The notes under the pieces: generated by a model
Told to the model about the DNA's origin: nothing
What the model saw: only the letters and a program-made list of their open reading frames with translations
The model's database searches: none
Assembly: GCA_019358875.1 (NCBI GenBank)
Contig: JAHHIF010000016.1
Coordinates: forward strand, 1 to 64,000
Origin: Symplocastrum torsivum CPER-KK1
Lineage (GTDB): Bacteria > Cyanobacteriota > Cyanobacteriia > Cyanobacteriales > Coleofasciculaceae
DNA length: 64,000 bases
Reading direction: 5' to 3'
Position numbers and translations under genes: made by a program
In this document: positions 35,536 to 45,010 of the stretch, in pieces
Layout of the letters: each line of letters opens with the position of its first letter
Position numbering within the stretch: position 1 is the stretch's first letter

Positions 35536-36687
35536 GTGCTGCTATCCAAAGGTTTTGAAATTGAAATGTACACTGGCACCCCTCAAGGGGATGTTGTCGG
35601 TCTCTCCGATCAGATTGTCGCGTCCCTAGATGGTTTTGTGCGCGAACCTGATAACCGCAATGTGGAATATACCACAGCCCCGTTGTATGGCTATGACCGC
35701 TTATTGTGTGCCTTAGTACGCCCTCGGCAGCAACTGCGAGAGTATTTAAAACGCCTGGGAGACTATACCCTGATTCCTGGTAGCACGTTGTCATTAGGTG
35801 GAAGCGATCGCTTCCAACGTTCTGACCCCAACAATCCTTACCACACTTACATCGAGCAAACCTACGGCACCAAAGTCGTCACCGCTAGCGTCCACATCAA
35901 TGTTGGAATTAGTGACCCAGAAATGTTGATGCGGGCTTGCCGTTTGGTCAGAGTAGAAGCACCTCTCTACCTTGCCCTAAGTGCGTCTTCCCCATTTCTA
36001 GATGGACAGCCGACAGGCTATCACTCCACCCGTTGGGGACTCTTTCCCAAAACACCAACCAATGTTCCCTTGTTTGAAAGCCACACGCACTTTATCAAGT
36101 GGACTGAGGAGCAACTTGCTGCCGGGACTATGCGAAATGTCCGTCACCTCTGGTCATCAGTTCGACCAAATGGCAATCACCGACCTTACGACCTCAATCG
36201 AGTGGAATTGAGAATTTGTGATTTAGTCGTAGACCCGATCGCGCTGTTGTCGATTATGGCGCTGCTAGAAGCCCGTCTTACTCAACTGCTTGATGATCCA
36301 AGCATTGATCCCTTGGAGTCTAGCACCTTACCTGCCTCCCAACGTGCGGCTGACTTGGTTGCTCTCACGGATGCTAATGAGTCTGCTGTTGCTCAACTGA
36401 GCCTAGATGCTGAACTACGTCATTGGCAAGATGGACGGAAAATCTTGGCGCGGGATTGGATTGAGGAAATTTATCCGGAGGCTTGGGCGGCTGCCAAGAA
36501 ACACGGCTTCAGTTGCTTCCTCTCTCCTGTCAAAAAAATTCTTCGGCAAGGTAACACGGCTCAGCAGTGGCTAAAACTCTACGAGGAAGACCTTAGCGGT
36601 CGGAGTGTGATCGTACAAGCGATACAAGCTATGGCAGAGCAAGAACGGGAATTAGAAGATAAGTTGTGCCAACAGTTAGCGGCTTAG
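35536..36687 (+). CDS. gshA: glutamate-cysteine ligase, cyanobacterial type
   Basis: It joins glutamate and cysteine with ATP, the first step of glutathione synthesis. The 383 residues match the cyanobacterial/plant-distinct family. Recognisable parts: LLSKGFEIEMYTGTPQGDVV at the N-terminus, NVEYTTAPLYGYDR, PGSTLSLGG, the substrate segment TASVHINVGI, and NHRPYDLNRVELRICDLV. The start is GTG 35536 with AGGAG 5 bases upstream; no in-frame ATG fits better. The partner gshB is not in the window. Glutathione fits oxidative-stress needs of photosynthesis. Confidence 0.93.
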   Translation: MLLSKGFEIEMYTGTPQGDVVGLSDQIVASLDGFVREPDNRNVEYTTAPLYGYDRLLCALVRPRQQLREYLKRLGDYTLIPGSTLSLGGSDRFQRSDPNNPYHTYIEQTYGTKVVTASVHINVGISDPEMLMRACRLVRVEAPLYLALSASSPFLDGQPTGYHSTRWGLFPKTPTNVPLFESHTHFIKWTEEQLAAGTMRNVRHLWSSVRPNGNHRPYDLNRVELRICDLVVDPIALLSIMALLEARLTQLLDDPSIDPLESSTLPASQRAADLVALTDANESAVAQLSLDAELRHWQDGRKILARDWIEEIYPEAWAAAKKHGFSCFLSPVKKILRQGNTAQQWLKLYEEDLSGRSVIVQAIQAMAEQERELEDKLCQQLAA

Positions 36688-36946
36688 TTTTTAGCACAGC
36701 ACCGTAAGTTCACAAATCAAAATATCTAATCAATTTTTTCTGACACCCTCATATTAATAAAATCTATATATCACCTCTGTATTTAGGTAGATATTCACAT
36801 CGGCGGAGTGGAAGCTCAGGGAAGAGGGGAAGGCTTAAAGGGGAAAGGAGCGATTTACTTCTTGTCCCTTCTCGTTTCCCTTGGCGCTGCTGCCATTGCT
36901 CTGGTACAACAGAATGCAACTGAGTATTAACTATCTTAAGTCTGTC

Positions 36947-37408
36947 ATGTTGAGGGTTGTCCTAGTTCATCCACAAATTCCGCCAAATACCGGGAATATT
37001 GCCCGAACCTGCGCGGCAACGGGTACTGAGTTGCATTTGGTGGGACCGCTGGGCTTTGAAATTAGCGATCGCTACCTAAAGCGAGCGGGGTTGGATTATT
37101 GGCCCTTTGTTAACCTTCACTCCCATGACTCACTGGATACGTTTAAAGCAGTTCACCAGCAGCAGGGCGGACGCTGGATTGCTTTCAGCACTGCGGGAGC
37201 ATCTAGTTATGTTAAGTTCCAGTTCCAAACAAATGACTGGTTATTATTTGGCAGTGAAACCACGGGTTTAGCACCGAATGTCATAGAAGCTTGTGATGCT
37301 AGTGTTTACATCCCCATGTCTCAGCCAGGGGTTCGTAGTCTAAATCTGTCTGTAAGTGTTGCGGCTGGCTTATTTGAAGCACGGCGTCAGCTTGGCTATT
37401 TGGAATAA
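36947..37408 (+). CDS. trmL: tRNA (cytidine(34)-2'-O)-methyltransferase (TrmL)
   Basis: A SPOUT-class RNA 2'-O-methyltransferase acting on the wobble base of tRNA-Leu isoacceptors. The usual N-terminus is LRVVLVHPQIPPNTGNIART, so I take ATG 36947 (153 residues). The TTG at 36881 would add 22 residues foreign to the family. SAM-knot motifs are LLFGSETTGLA, YIPMSQPGVRSLNLSVSVA and the C-terminal AAGLFEARRQL. It functions as a dimer. It stands alone, 259 bases after gshA. Confidence 0.95.
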   Translation: MLRVVLVHPQIPPNTGNIARTCAATGTELHLVGPLGFEISDRYLKRAGLDYWPFVNLHSHDSLDTFKAVHQQQGGRWIAFSTAGASSYVKFQFQTNDWLLFGSETTGLAPNVIEACDASVYIPMSQPGVRSLNLSVSVAAGLFEARRQLGYLE

Positions 37409-38577
37409 TCTGGGTTCAAGAATGTGAGGAGGCAAATACTATAACGGTTTCCTGGAGAGATGAGGGGCAGCGGGAGGTGTGTGAAACAAAAGACAGAGCA
37501 AGGAAAACAAGACAGCTGATAGCTAATCGCTGACGGCTTTGGAGCTATATATCTCCACGTCCTAAAGTCTTCTTTTGCAGACGATGAATAATCAGTGTTT
37601 AATTCCTTAGCGATCACTTTCTCCTCATTCATTTGATGGAGTCTCGATCATCACTTTCAAGTGTTGTTCCGTAACGTTTGATGTTGCTTTACCTGCTGTT
37701 GATTCAACCCAGTTCATCCAACAGGATTCCTCACCTACATGACTTAATACTGTATCTACCTATACATACTAAGTGTATTTACTCTCAGCGTAGTTTATTG
37801 CAACTAATTAACTTTCAACATTTTGCTTTACCGCTTTGGTGCATTTACCTCTATGTGCAGAATTTTATGACACCTAATTCGGCTATGTACAATACGAAAA
37901 TTATCAGGTAGTTATAAGAAATTTCTATAAAAAAGTCGAGAGGTTGCTGGGAGCTGATTGATAGATTTTTATCATCCCAACTCGGCAAGAGAAAATTGGG
38001 CGAAATAGGCTCCCCACAAGGAAAATCAGGATTTCAATAGTTTTCTGAGATTCGGACTAGCGGGCACTACGGGGGTTATATTGGTAAGCTTCTACGGTTG
38101 TTGTCTGGCATGGAAGTAGCGTAAAGTTCCGTCTGTGTTCACTTCTATTGCTAAACTAATCGGTTGCAGGATGTTTTGGATGGATTACGATTTGGCAAAG
38201 CGGTTGAGTTTTGTTTTGATCTCTAGTTGTCTTCCGGAGAAAAGCCTGCTCAGTCAGTATGTTCTATGCAGTAAGCCTTGGCAACAGCCGTGCCAATATC
38301 TACGGTGTCTCTTGTCAAAATATCTTTTTCCTGAGGTGCTTATAGATTGCTTCTTTAAGGGTGAATCGAGCGGTTGCGGTCAAGTACAGAATTTTATTGG
38401 TTCATGTCAACTTGATTTATTTCAAAAAGCAACTTGTCTAAATCAAAAAAGCAGGGTACTCTTGCCTAAGTATGCTTGTTGTCTGTGATTCAAATCACAA
38501 CTTGAGGTGAGTTACCTCATTGACTGTAAAAAAAATCAGGAACTGTTAAGCGCTCGTCACACACCAGGAGGTCGTTT
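37409..38577. other. 1169-bp leader/intergenic region before the M23 peptidase gene
   Basis: No frame looks coding. The first part carries a GCTGATAGCTAATCGCTGACGG-like STRR (about 37512-37535). From about 37930 the DNA looks like a long transcribed leader: a possible three-way junction at 37949-38014 and several short hairpins. An AGGAGG at 38566-38571 provides ribosome binding for the TTG start at 38578. Such long leaders before M23 genes in cyanobacteria often contain RNA elements. Confidence 0.5.
37949..38014 (+). ncRNA. candidate three-way-junction RNA element in the M23 gene leader
   Basis: Closing stem GGGAGC / GCTCCC (37949-37954, 38009-38014) encloses two hairpins: TGATA / TATCA (37959-37963, 37970-37974) and CCCAA / TTGGG (37976-37980, 37996-38000). 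All stems are perfect Watson-Crick. Unpaired joining bases include CGAAATAG. It does not match a riboswitch consensus I know, including c-di-AMP (ydaO). It lies 564 bases upstream of the start codon, so it may instead be a separate small RNA. Confidence 0.3.
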
Positions 38578-41259
38578 TTGAAACGAACATTTACGCAGAA
38601 GGTTAAACAAGTTCCTTCGTGTGCAGCAGACTCCTTTGATGCATTATTAAAGTTCTATTTAGGGAAGCAGACGGTTGGTGGAGCAATTCCAACCGATGCC
38701 AACCGTAGAACTCGCACATCTGCTGCCATGATCGGATTGGCAATTTCTATGAGTGCGACTGGCTTACTCTTGCCTCAGCAAGGCGATGAAGCCATGGCAG
38801 TTGAGCCAGTTGCTGGAGAACCCAATTTATCAACCAGTCCCGTTGAGCCAAGTACGAGTATTTCGGCTGCACCAGTAGAGAAGGCAGAAGTCGTCGCTAC
38901 CTCGATGACAACGCCTGTAGAAACCAAAGTGGTAAATGAGGGTAAGGCAACCCCATCACCAGTGGTTAAACATGCGGTGCAGGAAGGACAAACCCTATGG
39001 GGACTGGCACAAACTTATGATGTACAGCCAGAGGCAATCGCGGCTTCCAATGCCATCAAACCTAGTGCCGTTCTCCCAGTCGGACAGGAGCTAAAGATTC
39101 CAACCGTGAACGGCATCGTTCATGAAGTGAAAGCAGGCGAGACTGCCGAAACATTATCTAAGTCTTATGGTGTGAAACCGACACAGTTGCACGCATCTGT
39201 GCCCGTGTCGGAGGTGAATCAACTAAAAGCGGGTGAATCTGTCACGGTTCCTGGCAATGTCAATGACTTGTTAAAGGCAAGACAAGACGTTGCTCTAAAC
39301 AACTTGAAAGAGCGAGGGAACCGCTTAAATGACAGTCTGGCGGAGTTGAGGTCTGAGGAGTCTACCAAGTTATCGGAATCGGCAGAAGCATCACAGTCAG
39401 CCATAGCGGCTGAACCCATGACATCTGTGACTCTGCCACAAGAGGTTCTCAATCGTAAGGAGTCAGTTGCTGTCGCACCACAGCCTGTGGCAACGGCAGC
39501 AGCAAGTCCCATCGTTATCCCGGTGCCAACGCCAGAAATGGCAGCTACACCAAGCATTGAACTGAAGACGCTCAAGTCTTCCACTGCTCCCATCGTTATC
39601 CCGGTGCCGACACCAGAAATCGCGGCGACTCCGGTGATTGAACCGACGAAAGCCAGCAGCCGTACCAACGCGCCTCTGGTTCTGCCGGTGCCGACACCAG
39701 AAATTGCGGCAACTCCGGTAATTGAACCAACGAAAGCTAGCAGCCGCACCAATGCCCCTCTGGTTCTCCCTGTGCCGACACCAGAAATCGCGGCGACTCC
39801 GGTAATTGAACCAACGAAAGCTAGCAGTCGCACCAATGCCCCTGTGGTCATACCCGTACCGACCCCAGAAATTGCGGCAACTCCGGTGATTGAACCGAAA
39901 GCAGCACCTGTCCCTAACCTAGCTGTTGAGCCGCTCAGAACCCCAGAAATTCTGGCAAGGCCCCAAGCGCCACAACCAGTGGTTATGGAAACCTTGGTGG
40001 CAACCAATACCTCCAATGTCTATCAGGTTAAGCCCGGAGATACCCTAGATTCAATCGCCCGACGCAGTGGTATATCTCGCACAGAACTAATCCAAGCCAA
40101 TCGGCTAAATAACCCAAACCTGATTCGCATCAACCAAGAGCTAAGAATTCCACAAACTAAGCCAACTGGTTCTGCTAATCAGCCTGTTACACTTCTCCCT
40201 GGTATCAACCCCAGAACCGATAGTTCTGCCCCTAGACAAGTGCAGCAAGGGGTCACCGTACCGACTCTTGCTGTTACAGCACGGCGCAACCAGGTTACAC
40301 CTGTAGTACCCAGCGAACAGCTATCACAACCTCAATCCGCGCCCCGCACAATTTTGGCGCAATCTACCACTGATGAGGCACAAGCCCAAACTTCAGTAGT
40401 CGTCAACACTCAGGCAAGTCAAGCTGCTGACTCTCAATCCAATCCCTACATTGAGAAACTCAGAGCTGATGTTCTCAAGCTTCGGGAAGAACTGCGGCAA
40501 CAAAGAGAAGGTACTCAAGCCGCAACACCGAGAGATATCCCAGTTCCTACTGTCACAGTGCCAGCGGCTTCAAGCCCAAACACCGCCTCTACACCTGTCC
40601 GGGTTAATCCAGAGTTTAATCCTGAGCGGTACAATGAAACCGCAGAGGCAAATCTTCAAAGACAGCAACAATGGCTCGCTAGCAAAGGACCGATTCAAAT
40701 CGAAGTTCCTCCACCAGAGGTGGCTGACTCAGCCTCTGGTCGGGATCTGTTGGCAACAGCGCCACCGCCAGCAGGTGACTACAATCCGATGCTTCGACCA
40801 CGGGTAGGGGAAACAGTTTCGCCTGAACTGCCTTCCCTCTCGGAACCGGGTAACTATCTGCCAGAAGACCCAACCCAGTTTAATGGCTTCATTTGGCCGG
40901 CAAAAGGGGTCTTAACCTCAGGGTATGGTCGGCGCTGGGGACGGATGCACAAGGGAATTGATATTGCTGCTTCTGTGGGTACACCTATTTTTGCGGCAGG
41001 CCCTGGTGTCATTGTCTCTGCGGGTTGGAACTCTGGCGGTTACGGCAACTTGGTAGAAATCCAGCATCCCGATGGCAGTCTGACCCTTTATGCCCACAAC
41101 AACCGAATTTTGGTTCGTCGTGGTCAAGAGGTTGCACAGGGTCAACAAATCTCAGAAATGGGCAGCACGGGTCGCAGCACGGGACCTCACCTTCACTTTG
41201 AGCTACATCCCAATGGACGTGGAGCGGTGAACCCGATGGCTTTTCTGCCAGGACGGTAG
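38578..41259 (+). CDS. LysM and M23-peptidase cell-wall endopeptidase
   Basis: An 893-residue envelope protein. The start is TTG, set by AGGAGG 6 bases upstream. A hydrophobic stretch near 48-64 (AAMIGLAISMSATGLLLP) is a likely signal anchor. Three LysM domains bind peptidoglycan: about 132-176 (VQEGQTLWGLAQTYDV), 182-225, and 482-526 (VKPGDTLDSIARRSGI). Between them are Pro/Val-rich repeats (310-440). A coiled-coil-like segment is near 620-645. The C-terminal lysostaphin-like M23 domain has zinc ligands in HKGIDIAA (His about 791) and HLHFE (His about 871). Length is large for the family because of the repeats. Likely role: glycan-peptide cleavage in growth, division or septal junctions. Confidence 0.95.
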   Translation: MKRTFTQKVKQVPSCAADSFDALLKFYLGKQTVGGAIPTDANRRTRTSAAMIGLAISMSATGLLLPQQGDEAMAVEPVAGEPNLSTSPVEPSTSISAAPVEKAEVVATSMTTPVETKVVNEGKATPSPVVKHAVQEGQTLWGLAQTYDVQPEAIAASNAIKPSAVLPVGQELKIPTVNGIVHEVKAGETAETLSKSYGVKPTQLHASVPVSEVNQLKAGESVTVPGNVNDLLKARQDVALNNLKERGNRLNDSLAELRSEESTKLSESAEASQSAIAAEPMTSVTLPQEVLNRKESVAVAPQPVATAAASPIVIPVPTPEMAATPSIELKTLKSSTAPIVIPVPTPEIAATPVIEPTKASSRTNAPLVLPVPTPEIAATPVIEPTKASSRTNAPLVLPVPTPEIAATPVIEPTKASSRTNAPVVIPVPTPEIAATPVIEPKAAPVPNLAVEPLRTPEILARPQAPQPVVMETLVATNTSNVYQVKPGDTLDSIARRSGISRTELIQANRLNNPNLIRINQELRIPQTKPTGSANQPVTLLPGINPRTDSSAPRQVQQGVTVPTLAVTARRNQVTPVVPSEQLSQPQSAPRTILAQSTTDEAQAQTSVVVNTQASQAADSQSNPYIEKLRADVLKLREELRQQREGTQAATPRDIPVPTVTVPAASSPNTASTPVRVNPEFNPERYNETAEANLQRQQQWLASKGPIQIEVPPPEVADSASGRDLLATAPPPAGDYNPMLRPRVGETVSPELPSLSEPGNYLPEDPTQFNGFIWPAKGVLTSGYGRRWGRMHKGIDIAASVGTPIFAAGPGVIVSAGWNSGGYGNLVEIQHPDGSLTLYAHNNRILVRRGQEVAQGQQISEMGSTGRSTGPHLHFELHPNGRGAVNPMAFLPGR
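39505..39903 (+). repeat. five tandem ~84-bp coding repeats
   Basis: Repeat starts at 39505, 39586, 39670, 39754 and 39838; the spacing is 81, then 84, 84 and 84 bp. Each unit encodes a variant of PVPTPEIAATPVIEPTKASS, preceded by APIVI or APLVL. The three middle units are nearly identical at DNA level, with differences mainly at third positions, which points to recent expansion and possible length variation between strains. Confidence 0.85.
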
Positions 41260-41381
41260 TTGATGATTCGATCTCTGTAAAAGGTGTGTTGTGGGGAGTC
41301 GATTGGCTCCCTACTTTATTACCTTGAGGGATAGAATTTTTCGGGGCAATGTGTTAAATTAATAGAGTTGTCAAAAAGCTT

Positions 41382-41454
41382 GGCTCAGTAGCTCAGTGGT
41401 TAGAGCAGGGGACTCATAAGCCCAAGGTCGCAGGTTCAAATCCCGCTTGAGCCA
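41382..41454 (+). tRNA. trnM: tRNA-Met(CAU), elongator type
   Basis: A 73-base cloverleaf without encoded CCA. Acceptor GGCTCAG / TTGAGCC (7 bp, one G-T), D stem GCTC / GAGC, anticodon loop CTCATAA giving CAU, T loop TTCAAAT, and discriminator A. The T stem GCAGG / CCCGC has an A-C pair, a feature also present in the E. coli elongator tRNA-Met, which favours Met over the lysidine-modified Ile(CAU). The anticodon stem GGGGA / GCCCA has non-pairing bases at both ends, so it is weaker than usual. It lacks the initiator C1-A72 mismatch. Confidence 0.85.
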
Positions 41455-41491
41455 TTTCTCACAACCTTTACATATTAAGATTTTTAGGGGA

Positions 41492-41647
41492 ATGACCACT
41501 CTCGAAGTGTCGTTGCCAATTGATCTAATTCCCTTGTTGGAGAGCAACAGCCCAACAGCGATTCTTCTTGCGATCGCAATTCTGCATTGGGTCTTGCGTC
41601 CGGTAATGTTATTACAACAATCCGGTTCTTCTAATTGGAAGAAGTAG
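41492..41647 (+). CDS. possible small membrane peptide
   Basis: A 51-residue frame with one long hydrophobic helix (LESNSPTAILLAIAILHWVL) and a basic end. AGGGG precedes the ATG but only one base away, which is too close for normal initiation. It could be a real small protein or chance. It lies 37 bases after the tRNA. Confidence 0.3.
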   Translation: MTTLEVSLPIDLIPLLESNSPTAILLAIAILHWVLRPVMLLQQSGSSNWKK

Positions 41648-42117
41648 GAGTTATAAGTTTGTAAAGTTATCCGCATTTCCCTTATTGGGAGGTGCGATTT
41701 TTTGAGCCGGAATAAAAACACGCTCACAACTCAATCCCAACAATAAGCTGACTTATCACCGATTTGGGCACAATACCTTCTACGTTACATTGATGCAAAA
41801 CAGAACACCTTGACAAGGAAGCAAGGTGTTAGGGAAGGGTGTACTAAATTGCAATGTTCGCCCTATTCAGTAGTTATCTGGCAGTGGCTCTGTAAGGGCA
41901 AGTGCGATCGCGTTGAACTTGTCAGGTCTTACCAAACTGCACACTTGTTTTTTTTGAATAGGTAAAGATGAGTTGCGCCTTCCACCTTTTTTGTCGTGTG
42001 GTAAAGATTTAAAAAGTCAATGGCACAATGAAGTGGATACGCTACTCCTCGCCTAGAGCTATTTATCTGGAGGACTCACGCCACTTTCCTCATTCCCAGA
42101 ACCTACGACTTGGGTGA
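41648..42117. other. 470-bp region without a gene
   Basis: No recognisable coding, RNA or repeat feature apart from a HIP1 site near 41905. It may contain the promoter of the following membrane protein gene. Confidence 0.4.
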
Positions 42118-42576
42118 GTGCAGACAGGATTTCTAGAGCGTTATTTTCTAAGAAACTACAAGAATGAGGTATTGATAGTGATTCAAGCAGCGGCTCTTGG
42201 TGGTGTTTTTTGGTTTTTTACTTGGTGTGTAATGCTTTGCTACATCCTTGAGTTGAATAAGAAGCCTGCACAAAATCAGAAGACTGAGCCATTAACAAGA
42301 GTAAAATTGATTAACAATGTAACGAAAATAGTAGTCGCACTTTTTGCCCTTTTACCTATGCCGATTTTTGCCCAAATCTTTGATTTGTGGGTAAAGACCT
42401 ATGGGAATATAGAGCAATCCCTAGACCTGCTTAGAACGGTTTCAAACATAGCTGTGACGTTAGCCATAGGTGGGACAACCACTTATATTACCTATCGGCA
42501 ATATCAAGCAAACAGAGCTTTATGGCAAATACAACTTCGCAAAGACACAGAAGAAATGATAGAAAAACATATGTAA
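42118..42576 (+). CDS. small polytopic membrane protein, unknown function
   Basis: A 152-residue protein with three likely membrane helices: AALGGVFWFFTWCVMLCYIL (about 25-44), IVVALFALLPMPIFAQIF (~70-88) and VSNIAVTLAIGGTTTYITY (~108-126), and a charged C-terminus (LRKDTEEMIEKHM). The start is GTG 42118 without a clear Shine-Dalgarno; a later GTG at 42178 is possible. I do not recognise a family. The downstream gene is convergent. Confidence 0.5.
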   Translation: MQTGFLERYFLRNYKNEVLIVIQAAALGGVFWFFTWCVMLCYILELNKKPAQNQKTEPLTRVKLINNVTKIVVALFALLPMPIFAQIFDLWVKTYGNIEQSLDLLRTVSNIAVTLAIGGTTTYITYRQYQANRALWQIQLRKDTEEMIEKHM

Positions 42577-42659
42577 GGGAGATGGCGTTAATAATTAAAC
42601 CATTCTCTTGAATTAACTGAGGTTTGGCTCAAGGTTAGCAAGTTTCTATCCTTTCTGCT

Positions 42660-43097
42660 TTATGGTTGCTGCCTATACTCAGGCAATTGTCTAAGGTCAT
42701 CCAAAGGCGATTCTGGTTCAGTAGGTTCATCAGGACAGAACTCAATACAAATATCAACTTTATTTGACTCATGTTTATGGTTTAAAAGGATTTTTGTATC
42801 TATTTGAATTCTAAGTTTTCCTTTTTGCCATCCTTGGGAACCAACCTTAAGAAGCTGGCAATCTATGGGTGAGTTATACCATTGAAGGTTATTGAATAGT
42901 ATTTGTACTTCACCAGCAATAGGTAAAGTGCAGAAACTAGTAGTAAATAGATTTGCACGACCATCATTAATTTTGAAATTAAGCTTGCTATGAATTGCTA
43001 TCCACAGTAATTCTTTAAATCTGCTTACAGTGAATGTATCTTTATTGAGTAATAAAACATCGTTGCCTGTTTCTAATGGGCTAAATGTGTTGTTCAT
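42660..43097 (-). CDS. KGK domain-containing protein
   Basis: A 145-residue cyanobacterial protein with the KGK signature in SQGWQKGKLRIQIDTKI. Upstream it has DVLLLNKDTFTVSRFKELL and a middle strand-rich part; the C-terminus is acidic and Pro-rich (CPDEPTEPESPLDDLRQLP). KGK proteins are small, nearly restricted to cyanobacteria, and of unknown function; some are found near stress or repeat proteins. It is alone on the minus strand between a membrane protein gene and a glycosyltransferase gene. Confidence 0.75.
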   Translation of the reverse strand: MNNTFSPLETGNDVLLLNKDTFTVSRFKELLWIAIHSKLNFKINDGRANLFTTSFCTLPIAGEVQILFNNLQWYNSPIDCQLLKVGSQGWQKGKLRIQIDTKILLNHKHESNKVDICIEFCPDEPTEPESPLDDLRQLPEYRQQP

Positions 43098-43215
43098 GTT
43101 GCTTTAAGCTCCTCTATTAGGTGCATCTCGTACTTGTTACTTTGGCTAATCAACTCATCAGATCATCCGCACCAGAAAGAAACGCAGTCTTATTTTGTCT
43201 GAAGCAGTCGAACAC

Positions 43216-44778
43216 TCACTGTGTAGATGACGTTACCAGAGTAAAGCCCTCAGCCGTACCAAGCACTACAGGATTTGGTAACGACATCGCTGACAACGTT
43301 GGCTGATCTAATAACAGATAAGGTTTAGTTGACCACAACTGTTGCAAAGTGGCCGTGTCTATGGGAATCACTCTGCGATCGCTATAAAAATCTAAACTAG
43401 GACGCCCATAACCAAAAGAGATATAAACAACCGCCCCAGCTTTCGTATGTTCTTGAATCAAAGCCGCCACTGGCTTCACTGAAAACGTTTCATTTAACTC
43501 CCATACCCAGGATTGAGAAGTCATCAATAGCCCTAGCGCCAAGTACATTCCGACAAATAAAATCAGGATAAAAGTCGGGTTATTCTGCTTGACGCGCCAA
43601 GCGGCAAAGCCCATAGTCAGCACTACAACCACGCCCATCACGATTAAAACAGGTTGCGGATCTGCCAAAACAAAGTAAACACAGCCTCCCACCCCCGCAA
43701 CAGCCAGAAAGCTCAGGATACCAACAAGAATTCGAGGATAGCATTTGCGATTTTGCCACAACTGAGCCAGTTGAGCCGCAACAGCCAGAGAAAAGAAGGG
43801 GTAGACAGGCATGATGTACCAAGGAAGCTTTGTATTCATTACAGAAACTACTCCCAGATAGCCAACGGTGCCAATCAGAACAAGACAACCCCAACTGGTA
43901 GTGCGTTTTTGCCAAGCGAGATACAATCCTCCAGGCCAGAACAACAGCCAAGGAAAAGTGTATTTCAGTAACTCCAGTAAGTAATACCAAGGGGGGCCAC
44001 CGTGTCCCTCAACAGCTTGTGAGACGCGCTGTAAACCTTGAGACTGAAAATGAACCTGTAAAAAGCTGGCTCCATAATGCTGCCACTGGGCGGCATACCA
44101 AGCAAAGGCAGGCAGATTGCCCAAGAGGATACCAAGCCAAAAATAAGGACTACTCAGTAATACCAGTTGTCGTTCTGCCAAGAGAAATGCAAATGCGATC
44201 GCACCCAAAGGCACCACCAATATCCCCTTTGTAAAGCTGATCAGTCCCAGACACAAGCCCGCACCCAGCGCCCAACGTCGTTCCTGACGACACCTGAGTA
44301 AGCACAGCAGCAACAGCAGGAAAAAAGAAACAGCCATGCCATCCAACATCGCCAAACGCCCATGACGCACAACAGGTAAAAGCGTCAAGTAAACACCAGC
44401 AGCAAAAACGGCTGGTAGACGTTGGAGAAAGACTTCTCGCGCCACAAGATAAAGCAAAGGCACTCCGCAAGCGCTAAAGAACGCACCTGGCAACCGTGTG
44501 GTGAATTCTTTCACGCCCCCAAAGCGGTAACTCAGGGCAATTAGCCAATCCATTAAAGGTGGTTTCAGAAGATACGGTTCCCCCTGAAGCGTAGGATGTA
44601 GCCAGTTACCAGTACGGTAAATTTCTCTGGCTACTAAAGCACGAGTTCCTTCATCCCAGTCTCGTAAAGGTACGTTACCTAAACCAATGCTCCAAAGGGT
44701 AAGGGCTGCCACAAAAAAGCCGAATAGCCACTGCGCCTCTGTGAACGTGTGATCTGAGGTGACAGCAAATTTCCTCAT
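43216..44778 (-). CDS. glycosyltransferase family 39 (PMT/ArnT-like) membrane protein
   Basis: A 520-residue polytopic GT-C glycosyltransferase. The first extracytoplasmic loop has the diagnostic acidic pair and motif PLRDWDEGTRALVAREIYR, followed by PYLLKPPLMDWLIAL. About ten to twelve hydrophobic helices follow, and the C-terminal 100 residues are a soluble domain (YGRPSLDFYSDRRVIPIDTA). These enzymes move a sugar from a lipid (undecaprenyl/dolichyl) carrier to protein or lipid A-like acceptors on the outer face. The acceptor is not predictable. It is divergent from the next membrane protein gene. Confidence 0.92.
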   Translation of the reverse strand: MRKFAVTSDHTFTEAQWLFGFFVAALTLWSIGLGNVPLRDWDEGTRALVAREIYRTGNWLHPTLQGEPYLLKPPLMDWLIALSYRFGGVKEFTTRLPGAFFSACGVPLLYLVAREVFLQRLPAVFAAGVYLTLLPVVRHGRLAMLDGMAVSFFLLLLLCLLRCRQERRWALGAGLCLGLISFTKGILVVPLGAIAFAFLLAERQLVLLSSPYFWLGILLGNLPAFAWYAAQWQHYGASFLQVHFQSQGLQRVSQAVEGHGGPPWYYLLELLKYTFPWLLFWPGGLYLAWQKRTTSWGCLVLIGTVGYLGVVSVMNTKLPWYIMPVYPFFSLAVAAQLAQLWQNRKCYPRILVGILSFLAVAGVGGCVYFVLADPQPVLIVMGVVVVLTMGFAAWRVKQNNPTFILILFVGMYLALGLLMTSQSWVWELNETFSVKPVAALIQEHTKAGAVVYISFGYGRPSLDFYSDRRVIPIDTATLQQLWSTKPYLLLDQPTLSAMSLPNPVVLGTAEGFTLVTSSTQ

Positions 44779-45010
44779 ATACGTTAAAATTACAACTTTC
44801 CTGTTTGTACCTGATCAAGCTACCTACTAAGCGAAAGTATCAGGCTTTTTCCAGTCCTCTTTAATTAACTAGCAATCAAGTCAATACCTATTAACAATCT
44901 TATCTCCTGCTAAAGGTATATCTAGAGGGATTGGCTCAAGGAAAATCTCAAGTCACGGGTGCATAGCTACTAATTTTAAGGAAATTAATCTACTCAGGAG
45001 ATTGATAGCA

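Noticed and set aside
38341..38420. Possible c-di-AMP (ydaO-yuaA) riboswitch before the M23 gene, suggested by GGGTGAATC
   Set aside because: Only that short string matches; the CCGACAGCTAACC-type end and the GGGGGACCCA part were not found nearby. A cmscan with RF00379 would decide.
37678..38488. Plus-strand frames of 77 and 117 codons in the M23 leader
   Set aside because: Cys-, Leu- and Phe-rich random composition, no Shine-Dalgarno and no recognisable domain.
39219..40016. 265-codon minus-strand frame with regular VGTGITMG repeats
   Set aside because: It is the antisense shadow of the 84-bp repeats in the LysM/M23 gene.
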